From NCBI GenBank assembly GCA_030065155.1, contig JASJDI010000032.1, forward strand, positions 1-32,640: a DNA stretch of 32,640 nucleotides, written 5' to 3'. Below the pieces are notes generated by a model that was given only the letters and a program-made list of their open reading frames with translations, was not told where the DNA came from and did not search any database. Positions 8,138-15,370 of this stretch are shown here, piece by piece. This DNA is from Xenococcaceae cyanobacterium MO_188.B29. Its GTDB lineage: Bacteria; Cyanobacteriota; Cyanobacteriia; Cyanobacteriales; Xenococcaceae. Positions within the stretch are counted from its first letter, which is position 1; each line of letters begins with the position of its first letter. The position numbers and the translations under genes were made by a program.

Positions 8138-8968
8138 ATGAACCGAAAATTCCTGCTAATACTAACCATACTAATGGGAGGAATTAACTTGGCTGGATGT
8201 ATGACCACCGTGGAAACTGGGGAAATGGGAATGCGTACCAGCTTTGGTAAACTAATAGAAACTGAAAAACCAGGCTTACATTTCTACACTCCCTTCAAAG
8301 GGAATCTGCACAAGTTAAATCTCCGTTCCCAAACAATTTCGATTCCCATGCCTGCCTATTCCAAAGATTCTCAGATTGCTCCTGAGAATAAGATTCAAGT
8401 CACTTTTTCTCTACAGGAAAATGAGACAGAAAGAGTATTTAAACGTTACGGTCAACAGTATACGATTACTCAAGTAGAACCAAGAGTGGCTAATATTTTT
8501 CGGGAAGAATTCGGGACTCGCAACGCTTTACAAATTGTCCAAAATCGGCAAGAGTTAAATAACGCTGTACGCACTCGTCTGACTCAAGAATTAAAAACCT
8601 TAGGATTAGAAGTCGAAGCAGTTAATATTTCGATTAAATTTTCCTCAGCGTTTGAGAAAGTAGCAGAAGAAGCTGCCATAGCTCGTTCTCAAGCCAATAA
8701 AGCCGAACAAGAATTACAAAGGGTGAAGTTTGAAGAGCAACAAAAATTAGCTCGGGCTGAAGCAGATAAACAAGTCAAAGTTTTGGAGGCGCAAGCTAGA
8801 GCAGAGTCAATTCGTTTACAAACCGAACAACTCAATCGAAATCCTAAATATATTGAGCTTTTAGAAGCTCAAACCAAATTAAAAGCAGCAGAAAATTGGA
8901 ATGGGCAACTGCCCAATTATATGGGAGGTTCAGCAATTCCTTTTATCCAGTTACCAACACAGGATTAA
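8138..8968 (+). CDS. SPFH/prohibitin-family lipoprotein
   Basis: The product is 276 residues. A lipoprotein signal peptide with lipobox LAGC places Cys21 as the lipidated residue, so the protein is anchored on the outer face of the inner membrane. The SPFH (band 7) domain follows: VETGEMGMRTSFGKL, then GLHFYTPF, then VEAVNISIKFSSAFEKV. After that comes a long Ala/Glu/Lys/Gln-rich coiled coil (about 180-245). SPFH proteins form oligomeric membrane scaffolds that often regulate proteases. It stands alone, with noncoding DNA on both sides. A lipobox is less usual than an N-terminal membrane helix in this family. Confidence 0.88.
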   Translation: MNRKFLLILTILMGGINLAGCMTTVETGEMGMRTSFGKLIETEKPGLHFYTPFKGNLHKLNLRSQTISIPMPAYSKDSQIAPENKIQVTFSLQENETERVFKRYGQQYTITQVEPRVANIFREEFGTRNALQIVQNRQELNNAVRTRLTQELKTLGLEVEAVNISIKFSSAFEKVAEEAAIARSQANKAEQELQRVKFEEQQKLARAEADKQVKVLEAQARAESIRLQTEQLNRNPKYIELLEAQTKLKAAENWNGQLPNYMGGSAIPFIQLPTQD

Positions 8969-9205
8969 AGAGACCTTCGTTGCTTATTTTGGGGGACATG
9001 GTCTCAGTATCTAGTTGTGCTGACCAAAACCGAGTCGGGCATAGTTGAGGAGAAAACCCTTCCAGTTCGTTTTGTGCCGATGAGAAGAAAAGCACGCTCA
9101 GGCTGAACTAAATCAGCATAACCTTATGTAACCTTAAATCTGGCACTTAAGTTCCTCATAATTTTTGCCTAACCTTTCATTGTGCAGCGTACTAAGCTTA
9201 TCTTC

Positions 9206-9297
9206 ATAGCGGTTTTCATATGAGTGTACCAATCTAATCAGTTAAAGAATCAGAATCAACTGAGCATTCTGTATTTCATCCAATTGAAAACCGCTAT
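9206..9297. repeat. MITE-like inverted-repeat element (92 bp)
   Basis: ATAGCGGTTTTCA (9206-9218) and its exact complement TGAAAACCGCTAT (9285-9297) bound a 92-bp AT-rich segment without coding capacity. The layout is that of a small miniature inverted-repeat element or internally deleted insertion sequence. No target duplication is obvious. It sits in a 461-bp gene-free spacer (8969-9429) in which I otherwise see only a short purine-rich repeat. Confidence 0.5.
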
Positions 9298-9321
9298 CAT
9301 TTAAATTACAGGGTTAGGGTG

Positions 9322-9345
9322 GCAGAGGAGCAGAGGAGCAGGGGT
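9322..9345. repeat. Short purine-rich tandem repeat
   Basis: GCAGAGGA is repeated in tandem (GCAGAGGAGCAGAGGAGCAG) and followed by a G-rich tail. Such short tandem repeats are common in cyanobacterial spacers. No function can be given. Confidence 0.5.
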
Positions 9346-9429
9346 GAAGGGGTGGCACTTTTTGAATAAATTGCCAAGTAAACAAATTAAGTGCGTCTAA
9401 GCTTACTAAGGAGGATTTAGCTATTAGGA

Positions 9430-9801
9430 TTAAGCCTTATTTTTTAAGGTATGGCAAGTAAACCAGCCATAAATGACTAAATTGATGCTCAAGACTAACA
9501 GACCCAGGCAGATTTGTATTCTGCGGGTTAATTGACCAGGGTAAATAACAGGTAGGAGATAGTGTTCGATAAAACTAGTCTCGTAACCAAGAACGCCACC
9601 AAGTTCTCTTAGCCAGTTTTCTAGTGGTGTAAGGGGACAAACCCAACCGAAAAGAGCAATAAGTACAGCCCAGACCAAGGCTGGCAGGTGAAGAAGAGCG
9701 CAACGGTGATACTTCAGTACCAACAATCCTCCCAGTACTGCGAACAAGATAAACAGCAAATGAATGAAAACAACCAAATCAGCGATTAAACGATAAATCA
9801 T
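9430..9801 (-). CDS. DUF2784 membrane protein
   Basis: The product is 123 residues from the ATG at 9801 (MIYRLIADLVVFIHLLFILF). Features are three or four transmembrane segments with a HxLFILF helix, a CPLTPLENWLR loop and FIEHYLLPVIYP. These are the hallmarks of DUF2784. An upstream in-frame ATG at 9852 would add 17 residues unlike the family and overlap the preceding gene, so the later start is preferred. Function is unknown. Confidence 0.82.
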   Translation of the reverse strand: MIYRLIADLVVFIHLLFILFAVLGGLLVLKYHRCALLHLPALVWAVLIALFGWVCPLTPLENWLRELGGVLGYETSFIEHYLLPVIYPGQLTRRIQICLGLLVLSINLVIYGWFTCHTLKNKA

Positions 9802-9832
9802 TTTACAGGCTTCTTCTAGGCAGCAGGATAAT

Positions 9833-10054
9833 TTATCCCCTGTTCGGAACAAAAATTAGAAAGAATGCTTGATGTGCTGTTGTCAAGTCATATAACATCC
9901 TCGAATATACACCAATTAATCCTGCCAAATATATCTGTTGTCTAATATCTGGGAAACTTCGATCGAATTGAGATTGAAGAAATTTAACTGCTTGCTGCAT
10001 TTGAGTAGGCGAATTGGGAACATCGCGCAGGTTATTATCAAAGTGATACGACAC
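9833..10054 (-). CDS. Hypothetical protein, possibly a fragment
   Basis: The frame gives 73 residues if a GTG at 10054 is used. The open frame continues upstream (residues DRSKTNIPFD) to a stop near 10091 without any ATG, so the true start may be lost. The sequence is soluble and amphipathic (QQAVKFLQSQFDRSFPDIRQQ), with a hydrophobic end (AFFLIFVP). I recognise no family. The lack of a good start and an abrupt C-terminus suggest a degraded gene. Confidence 0.35.
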   Translation of the reverse strand: MSYHFDNNLRDVPNSPTQMQQAVKFLQSQFDRSFPDIRQQIYLAGLIGVYSRMLYDLTTAHQAFFLIFVPNRG

Positions 10055-10126
10055 ATCAAACGGAATATTCGTCTTCGATCGATCGGATATTTAAAAGATA
10101 TTTCGCAAGGCTAAGATAAAGTCTAA

Positions 10127-10663
10127 TTACTTTACCTTGGCATAACAAAAACAATCCCTTGGCTCATCACTCAGATTTGGATGAATCAGCCATCGACGCA
10201 AAATGCCTTCGCGAGTCATGCCTACTTTTTCCAAAACTCTCGCCGATGCTAAATTTTCGATATCACATACAGCCCAAACTCGATAAATGTCTGGTTGATT
10301 TATTGCCCAATTAACCAATGGTTGTAGAGCTTCAGTCATTAAACCCCGATTCCAATAGGAACGAGCCAAAACGTAGCCTAACTCAGCGCGATAATTGTCA
10401 AGCTGTAATCTAATCATTCCTATAGCTTTTTTCTCTTCGATCGGCGATATTACCCATAAATAGTAATTTTTCGCTGTCAAATCTTCGATCGACTGCTGTA
10501 AAAATTCTTGAGTCGTTTCAATATTAGAATGAGGTTGCCAAGTCATGTATTTTGTTACTTGTTTATCTTGGGCATATTGCTCAAAAATAGATGGTGCATC
10601 TTCTATCGTAGGAAATCGCAATCTGAGACGAGACGTTTCTATTATCTGAGGTGGTTCGTTCAT
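10127..10663 (-). CDS. RimJ/RimL-type GNAT acetyltransferase
   Basis: The product is 178 residues. It begins with the family start IETSRLRLRFPTIEDAPSIF. The acetyl-CoA site is GYVLARSYWNRGLMTEAL (RG-type motif A), and the C-terminal ASARVLEKVGMTREGILRRW is diagnostic of the Acetyltransf_3 subgroup (ribosomal-protein alanine acetyltransferase-like). Many members modify antibiotics or other proteins, so the target is unknown. A decayed copy of its 3' end lies at 7798-7890. Confidence 0.9.
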   Translation of the reverse strand: MNEPPQIIETSRLRLRFPTIEDAPSIFEQYAQDKQVTKYMTWQPHSNIETTQEFLQQSIEDLTAKNYYLWVISPIEEKKAIGMIRLQLDNYRAELGYVLARSYWNRGLMTEALQPLVNWAINQPDIYRVWAVCDIENLASARVLEKVGMTREGILRRWLIHPNLSDEPRDCFCYAKVK

Positions 10664-10735
10664 TGACTTTTATTCTATTCAGTCAAAGTAAGTTTTTTAC
10701 TCAAAAAAGTACGATTTTGATTGGCAAAATTTTCT

Positions 10736-11731
10736 TCACAAAACCTTTTTCAAGTATTGATAGGCAGCTTCTACTTCATTGACAAGTTGAGTAATGATCT
10801 GCGATGAAGTATGAAGATTATTTATCAGCCCAGTGCTTTGACCCGCATAGAATGCTAAGGCTTCCACATGACCTTGTATATCAGGTAAAGGAATTGTATC
10901 ACTGTAGCGCAGAATTGCATCGCCCCTACTTGTGTAACCTAAAATTTCTCCTTCCTTAGGTCGATTTCCTTGTTGAGGACAACCTGCTGCCTCCCATATC
11001 TCCACTGTACTATTCCTGAGGGTACGGTGAGGTGCATTTTCCCAACCAATATTAAAAAGTGTTGAATGAACTGTATCTTCAACCTTAGCGGTAATTACCT
11101 TTTCTTGATATATCTTATGAACTTTAGCTTCCTGACTTGCCAAAAATCTTGTTCCTAACCATACTCCTGAAGCTCCTAGTGCCAGTGCTGCCAAGATACC
11201 TCTACCATCAGCAATACCGCCCGCAGCTACAACGGGTAAAGGTGCAACAGTATCAACCACAGCAGGTACAAGTACCATAGTGCTGATATCTCCTTTGACA
11301 TGTCCGCCTGATTCCCATCCTTGCGCTACAATTACATCTGCACCAGCTTGAGCAGCATTCTTGGCTTCCTTTGTATTGCCAACAGAGTGCATGACCACTG
11401 CACCAGCTTGATGTACTAAGTCAATGTATTGATCGGGTGCGCCCCAGAAAAAAGAAATAATTTTTACTCCCTCATCCAGACAGACTTTCAGCTTGTTCAT
11501 AATATCGAATTCAAGAACAAGGTTTACACCAAAAGGTTTGTCTGTTAAAGCTTTAGTTTGTTGAATAAGGGTAATTATTTCATCTGTAGTTCTCCAGGTA
11601 ACAGACAACATACCGAGTCCCCCTGAGTTTGATACAGCAGCAGCTAACTCTGGAGTTGTGGCACTACCAATAGGAGCTTGAATAATCGGTAAATCAAGAT
11701 CGAGAATCTTACAAAGAGATGTTTTCATCAT
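10736..11731 (-). CDS. Nitronate monooxygenase-like FMN flavoprotein (NPD family)
   Basis: The product is 331 residues, an FMN TIM barrel. Motifs are LDLPIIQAPIGSATTPELAA at the N-terminus, SNSGGLGMLS, GWESGGHVKG, VVAAGGIADGRG and GASGVWLGTRFLAS (phosphate-binding). These define the 2-nitropropane dioxygenase/nitronate monooxygenase superfamily, which oxidises alkyl nitronates such as propionate 3-nitronate; some members are enoyl reductases. It is 23 bp after azlD on the same strand, so azlC-azlD-NPD may be one operon. Whether it is a true nitronate monooxygenase cannot be decided from sequence. Confidence 0.9.
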   Translation of the reverse strand: MMKTSLCKILDLDLPIIQAPIGSATTPELAAAVSNSGGLGMLSVTWRTTDEIITLIQQTKALTDKPFGVNLVLEFDIMNKLKVCLDEGVKIISFFWGAPDQYIDLVHQAGAVVMHSVGNTKEAKNAAQAGADVIVAQGWESGGHVKGDISTMVLVPAVVDTVAPLPVVAAGGIADGRGILAALALGASGVWLGTRFLASQEAKVHKIYQEKVITAKVEDTVHSTLFNIGWENAPHRTLRNSTVEIWEAAGCPQQGNRPKEGEILGYTSRGDAILRYSDTIPLPDIQGHVEALAFYAGQSTGLINNLHTSSQIITQLVNEVEAAYQYLKKVL

Positions 11732-11754
11732 CTATACAACTCGTTGAATTGAGG

Positions 11755-12090
11755 TTAACTGAACATAGTTAATAACCACTGCCAGAGAAAAAATACTACC
11801 ATCCCAGAGATAATCGTAGCCAGAAGATTTTTAGTCCACCAACCTGCGATCGATGCTGCGATCGCACCAACTAATTTAGCATTGGTATAACTTAGTAAAA
11901 TATTATCTCCCGTAGGAATCAAGACTGCAGGAACGACAATTGCCGTAAGAATAGCAGGAGGAAGATAAGTTAAGGCTCTAATTAATTGAGAGGGAAGTCT
12001 AATTTTACTGCTGACAGCTAAAAGAGGATAGCGAATTAGGAATGTAACTATCGCCATCATCCCAATTAAATAAAATTCTGGTTTAGTCAT
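11755..12090 (-). CDS. azlD: AzlD-family branched-chain amino acid exporter subunit
   Basis: The product is 111 residues with about four membrane helices, including FLIRYPLLAVSSKIRLP and LTYLPPAILTAIVVPAVL, the conserved AzlD pattern. With AzlC it forms a branched-chain amino acid exporter (LIV-E family). Its partner azlC is immediately upstream on the same strand, separated by a 51-bp spacer of short TAGTNATTAG-type repeats. Confidence 0.88.
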   Translation of the reverse strand: MTKPEFYLIGMMAIVTFLIRYPLLAVSSKIRLPSQLIRALTYLPPAILTAIVVPAVLIPTGDNILLSYTNAKLVGAIAASIAGWWTKNLLATIISGMVVFFLWQWLLTMFS

Positions 12091-12120
12091 TAGTAATTAG
12101 TCATTAGTTGTTAGTTGTTA
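12091..12120. repeat. Short tandem TTAG-type repeats between azlC and azlD
   Basis: TAGTAATTAGTCATTAG followed by TTGTTAGTTGTTA is a degenerate 7-mer tandem array, a common type of cyanobacterial short tandem repeat. It lies where an operon spacer is expected. Confidence 0.5.
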
Positions 12121-12141
12121 AAAAGAAACACTTCCTACTCC

Positions 12142-12861
12142 CTACTCACTACTTGTTTTTTTCTCAACAATCATGCCAGCTATAATTCCTGCTGTGGCTG
12201 CAACGATTAAACCTGACTGATGGGGTAAATTGCGAGTGAGTAAAGCGGTAATTCCTGAGATCACAACTGTTATTATCATTGGTTTATTTTTCAGATAGGG
12301 AATAACCATACCGATAAAAGTAACTAACATGGCAAAATCTAATCCCCAACTAGCAGCATCTGGTATTAAATGACCAAGAGTTAAACCAATAAAAGTACAA
12401 ATTTGCCAATTGACATACATAAATACGGCTGCACCGAAGTAATACCAATGCTTGTACCTAGAGCGATCGCTTTGATTGTAGCGATTAATTGCGACAGCAA
12501 ATGCTTCATCAGTCAGCCAAAAACCCAAAATCAATTTCCAGACTGGCGATAGATTTTGAACGTGAGGCACTAAGCTAAGGGAATAGAGCAAATGACGCAA
12601 ATTAACCACAAAAGTAGTCAAAATAATCACTGGTAAAGCTGTTCCTACAGCAAGTAAACCTAAAGCAATAAATTGAGCCGAACCAGCAAAAACAAAAGCT
12701 GACATTGCCATTGCTCCCCCAAAAGACAAACCGCTACTTTGGGCTAGAGTGCCAAAAATAATACCAAACGGAATTGCTCCAATAATTAGAGGCACAATAC
12801 CTTTTGCACCAGCAATAAATTCATTTAGGGGTGAATTGTTTTTTACTTGGCTGTAACTCAA
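12142..12861 (-). CDS. azlC: AzlC-family branched-chain amino acid exporter subunit
   Basis: The product is 239 residues. Conserved AzlC features are GAKGIVPLIIGAIPFGIIFG near the N-terminus, AFVFAGSAQFIALGLL, NLRHLLYSLSL and FWLTDEAFAVA. It is the large membrane subunit of the AzlCD exporter, which pumps branched-chain amino acids and analogues out of the cell. It is the first gene of a likely azlC-azlD-NPD operon. Its start is about 100 bp from the divergent GNAT gene. Confidence 0.92.
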   Translation of the reverse strand: MSYSQVKNNSPLNEFIAGAKGIVPLIIGAIPFGIIFGTLAQSSGLSFGGAMAMSAFVFAGSAQFIALGLLAVGTALPVIILTTFVVNLRHLLYSLSLVPHVQNLSPVWKLILGFWLTDEAFAVAINRYNQSDRSRYKHWYYFGAAVFMYVNWQICTFIGLTLGHLIPDAASWGLDFAMLVTFIGMVIPYLKNKPMIITVVISGITALLTRNLPHQSGLIVAATAGIIAGMIVEKKTSSE

Positions 12862-12961
12862 TTTTGCCTCTCAAAGAATAGGAAATAGTTTTAACTCAAG
12901 GTTAGAGCAGTAGAGATTATTTTTCTTGTACGTTATTGCAGCTTTTGAAAATAAGAAAGTT

Positions 12962-13468
12962 ATGAATGACAAAATAAAGATAATGGATATCGATCGAATA
13001 CAGTTGTTCGATTCTTTCTTCCAACCAGCAAAAATCTGTGAATCAATACTTCGTTCTTTACCACAATGGTTTGGCAATGAAAAAGCACTGGTTCAATATA
13101 TAGAAGAAACTCAATCCTTACCTACTTTGTTTGCATTAGTAGAAAATGAATATGTAGGCTTTTTGAGTTTTAAGCAACATAATAGATACTCAGCAGAATT
13201 GTATGTAATGGGTGTTCGATATGAATATCAGCGTCAAGGTATTGGTAGTGCTTTGATTCATCATACAGAGTCAATTTTACGTCAGCAAAAGCTTGAGTAT
13301 TGGCAAGTTAAAACTCTTGCTGCTTCTCATCCTGATCGATTTTATGCGCGAACACGAGCTTTTTATTTTGCCATGGGATTTAGACCGCTAGAAGTACTAA
13401 CACAGCTTTGGGGAGAGGACAATCCTTGCTTACTCATGGTCAAATATCTGCAATTTACAGATAAATAA
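12962..13468 (+). CDS. GNAT-family N-acetyltransferase
   Basis: The product is 168 residues from the ATG at 12962, which follows AAGAAAG; an in-frame TTG at 12926 gives a less plausible longer form. The acetyl-CoA motif is VRYEYQRQGIGSALIHH (QxxGxG). The C-terminus has the ARTRAFYFAMGFRPLE strand. The fold is complete and the substrate unknown. It resembles the small GNAT proteins seen singly in cyanobacteria. Confidence 0.87.
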   Translation: MNDKIKIMDIDRIQLFDSFFQPAKICESILRSLPQWFGNEKALVQYIEETQSLPTLFALVENEYVGFLSFKQHNRYSAELYVMGVRYEYQRQGIGSALIHHTESILRQQKLEYWQVKTLAASHPDRFYARTRAFYFAMGFRPLEVLTQLWGEDNPCLLMVKYLQFTDK

Positions 13469-13618
13469 TTCTTTAGCGAGAGTAGATTCTGAGAAAAGTT
13501 GTAATAGAATGCGATCGACGTAGCTATAAATTCACGATACCTTCGGTAGTTGCTATTGCGATCGCACTTCCTTAATCTTTAATTTTTTGGCTGAAATTAA
13601 ACATGATCGACTATATTT

Positions 13619-13624
13619 GTACAG
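13619..13624. promoter_or_regulatory. TGTACA core, candidate YefM operator
   Basis: TGTACA lies 21 bp upstream of the yefM start. In E. coli the YefM-YoeB complex represses its own operon at palindromes with exactly this hexamer core. Six bases alone can occur by chance, so it is the position that makes it worth noting. Confidence 0.45.
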
Positions 13625-13645
13625 ATAGTAAGACAGGTTTGAGCC

Positions 13646-13900
13646 ATGAAAGTAATAACCTTTACTGAAGCGAGAAATAAACTGAAAACCGTTTTAGATC
13701 GGGTAGTTAATGATGCTGACTATACCATAATAACCAGGCGCGATGCTGAGGATACGGTAGTCATGTCATTAGAATATTTCAATGGCTTAATGGAAACTGT
13801 TCACTTGCTTAAATCTCCTGCTAATGCTGCTCATTTAGAACGTTCTATTGCTCAATACCGACAGGGAAAAGTAAAAGAAAAAGACTTATTAGATGAGTAG
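13646..13900 (+). CDS. yefM: YefM/Phd-family antitoxin
   Basis: The product is 84 residues. The start MKVITFTEARNKLKTVLDRV and the DYTIITRRDAEDTVVMSLE core are the Phd/YefM DNA-binding domain. The C-terminal helix region (AHLERSIAQYRQGK) normally wraps the toxin. The stop overlaps the start of the toxin gene by 8 bp, as in intact operons. The gene is complete and unaltered, although its toxin partner is broken. It may therefore persist as an orphan antitoxin and autoregulator. Confidence 0.92.
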   Translation: MKVITFTEARNKLKTVLDRVVNDADYTIITRRDAEDTVVMSLEYFNGLMETVHLLKSPANAAHLERSIAQYRQGKVKEKDLLDE

Positions 13901-14263
13901 TCGTAAATTAGCCTGGACTGATGAAGCTTGGGATAGTTACATTTACTGGCAGCGTTGCGACCCCTAAAGGGTTCAGCAGTTCCTTCAAGTCGGGGAACCC
14001 GCCCAACGGACTGCTTCACCGCGTCGACGACAGGCGCACTGGGTAGCGCAACAAGAGAAAGTCAAGATAAAAAAACACTCAAGAGAATTAATAAACTGAT
14101 TAAAGCCACAAAAAGTAATCCTTTTCAGGGTATTGGCAAACCTGAACCTTTGAAAGAGAATTTATCAGGTTTTTGGTCACGTCGCATTGATGATACTAAT
14201 CGTCTTGTATATACAATGGACGATGATTATCTAACAATTATTTCTTGTCGCTACCATTATTAG
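13893..14263 (+). pseudogene. yoeB: YoeB toxin gene split by a 101-bp repeat
   Basis: YoeB is a ribosome-dependent mRNA endonuclease of the RelE superfamily. The ATG at 13893 gives MSSRKLAWTDEAWDSYIYWQ, then runs into a GC-rich insertion and stops at 13965. The rest, ESQDKKTLKRINKLIKATK through GKPEPLKENLSGFWSRRID to the terminal CRYHY, continues in another frame up to 14263. Deleting 13952-14052 on paper gives TGG CAA AGA GAA and restores one frame of 89 residues, the normal YoeB size. Residues matching the E. coli catalytic set (Glu, Arg, His, Tyr) remain in the tail. A hybrid starting from TTG at 13955 is possible but would lack the N-terminal helix. The toxin is therefore probably inactive. 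Confidence 0.85.
13952..14052. repeat. GC-rich palindromic repeat inserted in yoeB (101 bp)
   Basis: The segment is far more GC-rich than its surroundings. It starts with GTTGCG (13954-13959) and ends with CGCAAC (14047-14052), an inverted pair. Internal pieces (GGGTTCAGCAGTTCC, CAAGTCGGGGAACCC, ACTGCTTCACC) closely resemble parts of the repeat at 31817-32013 (GGGTTCAACAGTTC, CAAGTCGGGAAACCC, ACTGTTTCACC). It contains no gene. The length is fixed by the exact restoration of the YoeB frame on removal. Confidence 0.75.
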
Positions 14264-14421
14264 ATAGGTAAAAATAATTAAGAGAGGGATCGCTCTTGGT
14301 TTAATTTAGTTAATAATTCTTTAGTTAGAGTAGATTGTTCGATCGCACGGACAACAGACGCAAAAGCCATATATGATCTTGATAGTATGAAAGTTAGAGG
14401 CGAACACTAGGAAAAGCACAC

Positions 14422-14468
14422 CGAAGGAGCTAAAGCTTCGATTGGATATGCCGAGGAAACCTCGGCAT
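14422..14468. repeat. GC-rich double hairpin in the spacer
   Basis: ATGCCGAGG-AAA-CCTCGGCAT (14448-14468) is a perfect 9-bp stem with a 3-nt loop, preceded by an imperfect CGAAG/CTTCG pair. The GAGGAAACCTC core also occurs in the hairpin at 24114-24130, so both may belong to one dispersed family. The 379-bp spacer 14264-14642 otherwise holds only a 30-codon minus-strand frame (14278-14370) that I cannot assign. Confidence 0.5.
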
Positions 14469-14642
14469 CCCTCTCGCTAAAAATATCATGACACAAGATG
14501 CCATTTTCAGTCTCTTCTTGGTAAGAGTGTTTTTTATATAACCTGGGTAATAAATTTTGCTTGAAAAGTTTTAATTATTCTTGCTTTTAAATCGAATTCT
14601 CAAACTACCAACATCGATCGATGCCAACGACTAGGAGAAATA

Positions 14643-14909
14643 ATGACTAACCCAACCATACAAACTGATATTGCAGAAGTACTGAAAGATTTACAATTAG
14701 GACAAAAAGAAATACTCAAAGAAATTTCAGACATCAAAGTAAGCTTAGAAACTTTGAAAGGAGACATTAAAGCTTTAGACACTAAAGTAGAACAACTAGA
14801 CAAAAGAATTGCAAATCAAGAATTTCTGAATCGCGGAGTATTTATTGGTTTGCTTCTAGCTTTATTAGGCGGAGTTGTTAATTTCTTTGGCTGGATACCA
14901 AAAAGTTAG
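14643..14909 (+). CDS. Small coiled-coil protein with C-terminal membrane anchor
   Basis: The product is 88 residues. Residues of about 5-60 form a heptad-rich coiled coil (LKGDIKALDTKVEQLDKR). NQEFLNRGVFIGLLLALLGG then leads into one membrane helix and a short FFGWIPKS tail. Proteins of this design, often with the phrase KVEQLDKRxxNQEF, are common in cyanobacteria and of unknown function. The coding direction is supported by AGGAGA 5 bp before the ATG. Confidence 0.75.
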   Translation: MTNPTIQTDIAEVLKDLQLGQKEILKEISDIKVSLETLKGDIKALDTKVEQLDKRIANQEFLNRGVFIGLLLALLGGVVNFFGWIPKS

Positions 14910-15041
14910 ACTAGGATAAATTAATCATCCATTTTCTTTTAGTGGAAAAGCGATCTCTCTACTTAGATCAAATTTTGAGTAACGAGCAATTGCGTATTTG
15001 TAGGGTGAACAAAACAAAATAATTGCGATCGCGCTACTAAA

Positions 15042-15241
15042 TCAATTAATTTCCCAATCTTCTAATTTTAAACCTGGAACTTTACTAAACTCTGAGACAT
15101 TATGAGTTATTAATATCAAGTTATTAGCGACAGCGAGCAAAGCAATTAATAAATCAAATCATTAGAACCAATAGGTGTACCTGCGTTTGCTAATTTAGCT
15201 CTGATTTTTCCGTTACACCAAAATTTAATGCTAACATTTTC
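15042..15241 (-). pseudogene. VapC-type PIN-domain toxin remnant
   Basis: On the minus strand, one frame gives KIRAKLANAGTPIGSNDL and a second, after a frameshift near 15160, gives LIALLAVANNLILITHNV and SEFSKVPGLKLEDWEIN ending at a TGA at 15042-15044. Together these are the C-terminal third of a VapC ribonuclease, with the NDL/ITHNVSEF motif carrying conserved acidic and Asn residues. The N-terminal half, including the first catalytic Asp, is missing, and no antitoxin gene precedes it. The 461-bp spacer 14910-15370 otherwise shows nothing recognisable. Confidence 0.78.
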
Positions 15242-15370
15242 TTAAAGCTTAATTAAAATTTAATTCTCAACAATCTTTTCAGGATTTAATTTTTCCTAGT
15301 GACTCTACAATTTACACAGTAGGGTCGTTCGCCGACTACCTCGAATGAAAAAATATTTTATAGATCAAAC

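Noticed and set aside
12871-13077. 68-codon minus-strand frame in front of azlC
   Set aside because: It is antisense to the start of the GNAT gene at 12962 and has no recognisable protein features.
13955-14263. A genuine 102-residue protein starting at TTG 13955
   Set aside because: Its first 33 codons come from the GC-rich repeat and the rest is the YoeB tail in its original frame, so it is a by-product of the insertion.
14278-14370. 30-codon minus-strand frame (start MAFASVVRAIEQ)
   Set aside because: Too short to assign. A 20-odd bp stretch resembles one at 13466-13490, but this is not enough to call a gene.
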